23,553 nucleotides of DNA from UBA10210 sp964408425 (GTDB lineage Archaea > Micrarchaeota > Micrarchaeia > Norongarragalinales > Norongarragalinaceae). Position 1 is the first letter of the stretch; every line of letters starts with the position of its first letter. Positions 21,401-23,553 of the stretch are shown piece by piece. The notes under the pieces were generated by a model. It was not told where the DNA came from, did no database searches, and saw only the letters and a program-made list of their open reading frames with translations. The stretch spans positions 1 through 23,553 of the forward strand of contig CAYOZI010000016.1 in the NCBI GenBank assembly GCA_964408425.1, in the 5' to 3' direction. Position numbers and translations under genes: made by a program.

Positions 21401-23553
21401 GCCGTTCAAATTGTATTGGGGCGACGGGAGCGAAATTCCAAGCACCCTTTACTCTTCCTCCGAAACCGGCGCACAGTCAATAAGCATAGGCTTTGGCCCG
21501 CTGGTGGCCGGGCAATTGATCTTAGGCAAGGCGTTTTTGATTCCCAGGACCGACGGGACGTACGAAGAGAAGATTTCCTACACTACGGACTCGCTTGAAA
21601 ATTCCATTTCGAAAACAGTTTTCGTTTCCGAAACGGGCGGCGGAACGCCTCCACAACCTCCAGGCGGAGGAGAAGGCGGAACTCCGGGAGAAGCGGAAAT
21701 TTCGCTGTTGCCCCAGACTCCCGGCGATTGCGGCGATTATCCCGTGATAAAACAGGATTTGAATTCTCAGTCGGGAGTTGCAGTTCAAAGGGCAGAACAG
21801 CAGGAGGGAAAAACTTGCGATACGCTTGAAATGCGCGTTTCGCCCATTTTCCCTGCCGACGCCGTTCCACTTACAGTTTCAACCGAAGCTCCTTTGCTTG
21901 TCTATGAATTCGAGAAGGACGGTTCGGAGAAGTGCTTCGAGGTTTGCGACCGGACTGAAGACGGGAGCGTGAGCGACTCTTCGTGCTCGCAAGGTTTCTT
22001 GAAACTGGCAAACCAAGGGAATTACGTTTTAAGGTATAATCCGGAGGCGTACGGCTCCTGCAATTTCGGAGTTGTCGGAAACACGATCAAGGAAGCTAAA
22101 GTCAAGCTGCGTTTTGCCGGTTCGATTACAGCCGCCCAATCTTCCTTCCTGACGATAAGGGTTTCAACGACTGAAGCGTTCGACGCTCCCTCGTTGTTCA
22201 TAGGGCCCATTTTCACGCCCATAAAGGGAACCGGCGACGACACTGACGTCACCTATCCTCAATTGTGGGCCATCACGAATCTAAAGCAAATCGGCGGAAG
22301 GGAAATCGAGGTTTACGTTGCGAATCCGTCCTCTCCGCAGAGCGCCTTGTCTCCGAAGAAACTGGTTTCATTCATCGGGCCCGGAACGCAAACCGTCGTT
22401 TTCAACCCCGAGAACAGGGGAAGCGTTTTGGTTGCGAGGGAGAAGGGGGAAATCATTCTCGCCGGAAACACTTTGCAGTCTAAAATAAAGCCTTTGACGG
22501 AATACGCGGTTGCGGCTACGTCAACCGTGAATTTCGCGGGAAGCGGCCAGGCTGCGGCCTTGCTGGGTGAAAATAGCCTTGCAGGAAAGCTCATCAGGGG
22601 AACCGTCGGTTTCGAACAGGCTACCGTAAAAACTATCATGGACAATGCGGAAAAGAAGGCGAAGCAGAGCGCGTTCTGGAGGAGCGATTTGGAAGCGTGG
22701 TGCCAGAAGACACCCGCCTGCTTCGATACTGCGAAAGGTTCGTTCATTTCGCCCATTCCTGATGGATGCTGCAAGGCGAATTACGAGGACTGGTTTAAAA
22801 CCACTGTTACGTTCACCACTTCCACCGAACCTTGCGCTACAGGCAAATTCTGCAACAACATCGGCTATCCTTCCGCGAGCAGGAATTACAACGAAAACAC
22901 GGCGGGCCAGTGCGAGCTTCCGATAGACCCTACGAAGCATTATGAAGGGTCTGTAAGCTGCACTCCATCAACTCAATTCAACCCGGCTACGCAAGTGTTC
23001 ACCGACTCTCGTTGCACGGTCTTGTCATCGGATCCGGCTGACTTCGTCTCCCAAAATCCCGATGAGAACGACAATACCTACTGGCTAGGGAAAACCGCCG
23101 CTTTGATTAATTACGGGGATTCTTACAAGGATTCTTTCGGCGCTTCGCCGGCGGCTTGCAGTGCGGATTACGCAAAAGGAAATTCCCAGGCGTTGAACAC
23201 GAGCGTTTACGACTGCATGCAGAAAAACCTGTACTGCCCGATATCGTTCGGAGTGGACGCTTCGGACAACAAGAAAAAGCCGTACTGCGTTCCGCCTTCC
23301 GGAACTATAAACGGTTTGTTGAGCTCGAACGAAGGGGACGACGTTGATGTGGCTAACGACCAGATTGCTTTCGCCAAGTTCAGCGACAAGGGCACAGGCA
23401 CGAAAACCGACGACGCTTGGCTGTGCGAAGGCGGAAGGATTTTCGCGGTTCGCGACACTTGCGTTTTCGAAAACTGCAACACTTACGTTTTCGCCAACGA
23501 CAAAAACACGTCCAAGCCCGTTCTTTGTGACGCTTCTCCTTTCTGCCGTCCAG
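18420..23553 (+). CDS. Giant N-anchored surface protein (partial, runs off the window)
   Basis: Open from ATG 18420 to the window end, at least 1,711 codons; I read no stop in this frame. A charged cytoplasmic N-terminus of about 50 residues precedes one membrane helix (FYAFIIILLLLFAGGVAMLLG, about 52-73), so the rest should lie outside the cell (N-in, C-out). Four or five Ig-like units of the carboxypeptidase-regulatory/PEGA type follow (about 18660-20090), each with a VxVxDxxGxPLxxAxVxV start and a later DGF/DGY/TGF turn. Then comes a cohesin-like beta region (about 20130-20560), further beta-rich segments, a Gly/Pro linker near 21640-21700, and a Cys-rich region to the window edge. N-x-S/T sequons are frequent. 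I cannot assign a function. Adhesion, cell-cell contact or envelope scaffold are plausible. A TATA box supports a leaderless mRNA. Confidence 0.85.
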   Translation, partial: MANDFGGDEENRSFLEKLEAGYYGFCDSLEDKGIKVYEWFVNPLEDRGIPSFYAFIIILLLLFAGGVAMLLGPPSSNIYSLGVTVSDENGNPLDDAAVTLASGEDYYSILKTAGGTVSFDELKEGEYELSVSKDGFEDYSTTTLVPQEKTVEVSLSKAAGGEGNIPPGGFAGLQPYSSDQINLLDYESNPDGFRKLVLYVFVRDENDQPLNAIASVYDADAQTLLANVSVENGYAIVDNLEAGMRVFANVYADGYAPYSGSSEPVEISSSHPNSITVQLVSVASAAAGEGGAGSNIKRSFVKVVGSDGEAVAGASIRVFKENSVYPEPGEGLSTNSSGFVSIFLNSSGNPNFKAQASKTGFVDSWSSLFKGGDTAQITLLTEQEAENNPSAYSKLTVTVTSGGAAVPGASVTVLDSVTGWRWDSYADSDGKAVFSFLPRNANVGVSASKGVFLASQSTLLDQAEEELAIELQRQKAEVSLSAFNYNGNALIGNPSFKAYKESAVVAECSVVAPNEACSIEVGLGDSYLFEAAAAGFTSSTEEILVDRQEMAHSFGLYALEDIQDIQLSPIRITSVGSDEIPAGFYPGKEYEAKFDVAGKNGDLLGFHFEVPDSKAIITKVNWNAPSATSLGGSTGSCNPQTVSGNNPLTGWVDFAYDANPNGVLQKSIAVRFKILPLGEGVLQDEMTMQYRAFLKRGEQYFRSPLDERLNFAADSTLPSGCNAESEEMTVTLSGIGSTCNDFACIDVFFEQQQDGNTVSAKDGFTAKYIYNVQNNQFVTEPLKLHYKITLVGSLKNYAGKAQLKFRADGSFLDLLDASYPGAQDANGNQPRVIKEYSGLNNQFTIDLDHLKLYSDMGPGYSFEGDVNLKPLNEGKGKTLSLSFSAGPAFTTHSAVYNVEMETQTVSVNDYSIVTMQVKQYGSQTLQSQDAFNAINVKNCEEGSIPTIEGFFSFVAPCKAGFVEAVFTVELKKDASANKFSFTTPLALPSSVLYKPFKLYWGDGSEIPSTLYSSSETGAQSISIGFGPLVAGQLILGKAFLIPRTDGTYEEKISYTTDSLENSISKTVFVSETGGGTPPQPPGGGEGGTPGEAEISLLPQTPGDCGDYPVIKQDLNSQSGVAVQRAEQQEGKTCDTLEMRVSPIFPADAVPLTVSTEAPLLVYEFEKDGSEKCFEVCDRTEDGSVSDSSCSQGFLKLANQGNYVLRYNPEAYGSCNFGVVGNTIKEAKVKLRFAGSITAAQSSFLTIRVSTTEAFDAPSLFIGPIFTPIKGTGDDTDVTYPQLWAITNLKQIGGREIEVYVANPSSPQSALSPKKLVSFIGPGTQTVVFNPENRGSVLVAREKGEIILAGNTLQSKIKPLTEYAVAATSTVNFAGSGQAAALLGENSLAGKLIRGTVGFEQATVKTIMDNAEKKAKQSAFWRSDLEAWCQKTPACFDTAKGSFISPIPDGCCKANYEDWFKTTVTFTTSTEPCATGKFCNNIGYPSASRNYNENTAGQCELPIDPTKHYEGSVSCTPSTQFNPATQVFTDSRCTVLSSDPADFVSQNPDENDNTYWLGKTAALINYGDSYKDSFGASPAACSADYAKGNSQALNTSVYDCMQKNLYCPISFGVDASDNKKKPYCVPPSGTINGLLSSNEGDDVDVANDQIAFAKFSDKGTGTKTDDAWLCEGGRIFAVRDTCVFENCNTYVFANDKNTSKPVLCDASPFCRP

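Noticed and set aside
19458..22940. Several medium-length minus-strand frames opposite the giant gene
   Set aside because: Their translations are Arg/Ser-rich, lack recognisable domains and mirror the codon bias of the plus-strand gene.
1..23553. CRISPR arrays, insertion sequences, integrases or inteins
   Set aside because: No regularly spaced direct repeats, terminal inverted repeats with a transposase, or intein motifs were found; MCM is continuous.

Overview
The window is archaeal. It carries aIF1A, aIF2-beta, a hypusine-type aIF5A, MCM, RIO1 kinase, an LSm protein, TATA boxes about 26 bases from several start codons, and a tRNA gene whose introns end in bulge-helix-bulge (BHB) motifs. 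Tight gene packing, many leaderless starts and very large, poorly classified surface proteins would fit a DPANN-type or related uncultivated archaeon. That placement is inference, and I could not run a phylogeny. A 10-base run of N at 2263..2272 shows that this is a draft assembly.

Left part (1-5223): a DEAD-box helicase and a HIT protein lie on the minus strand, with msrA on the plus strand. HIT and msrA appear to share one symmetrical TATA element. A minus-strand run then reads TatD nuclease, NYN-domain protein, DUF2226-like protein, MinD-type ATPase and LSm protein, followed by a tRNA-Ala(GGC). The tRNA is interrupted twice, once at the usual anticodon-loop site and once inside the T arm.

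Middle (5305-9845, plus strand): aIF5A, the MCM replicative helicase, a lipoprotein, and a presenilin/signal-peptide-peptidase-type intramembrane aspartyl protease. The protease ends tail to tail with a large beta-helix-like, membrane-anchored surface protein on the minus strand (9842-12553).

Right-middle (12622-15358, plus strand): aIF2-beta, aIF1A, RIO1, a small unknown protein and triosephosphate isomerase form an information-processing/central-metabolism cluster. Directly behind tpiA sits a 45-codon fragment matching the C-terminus of a second, divergent TIM. I read it as a scar of gene replacement or recombination.

Right part (15505-23553): a secreted Cys-rich protein (minus), a 45-residue two-helix membrane peptide (plus), arginyl-tRNA synthetase (minus), and the start of a giant N-terminally anchored surface protein. 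The giant frame stays open for at least 1,711 codons and runs off the window. About 40 percent of the window encodes envelope or surface proteins. The rest is core replication, translation, RNA metabolism and repair. No CRISPR array, insertion sequence, integrase or rRNA was seen.
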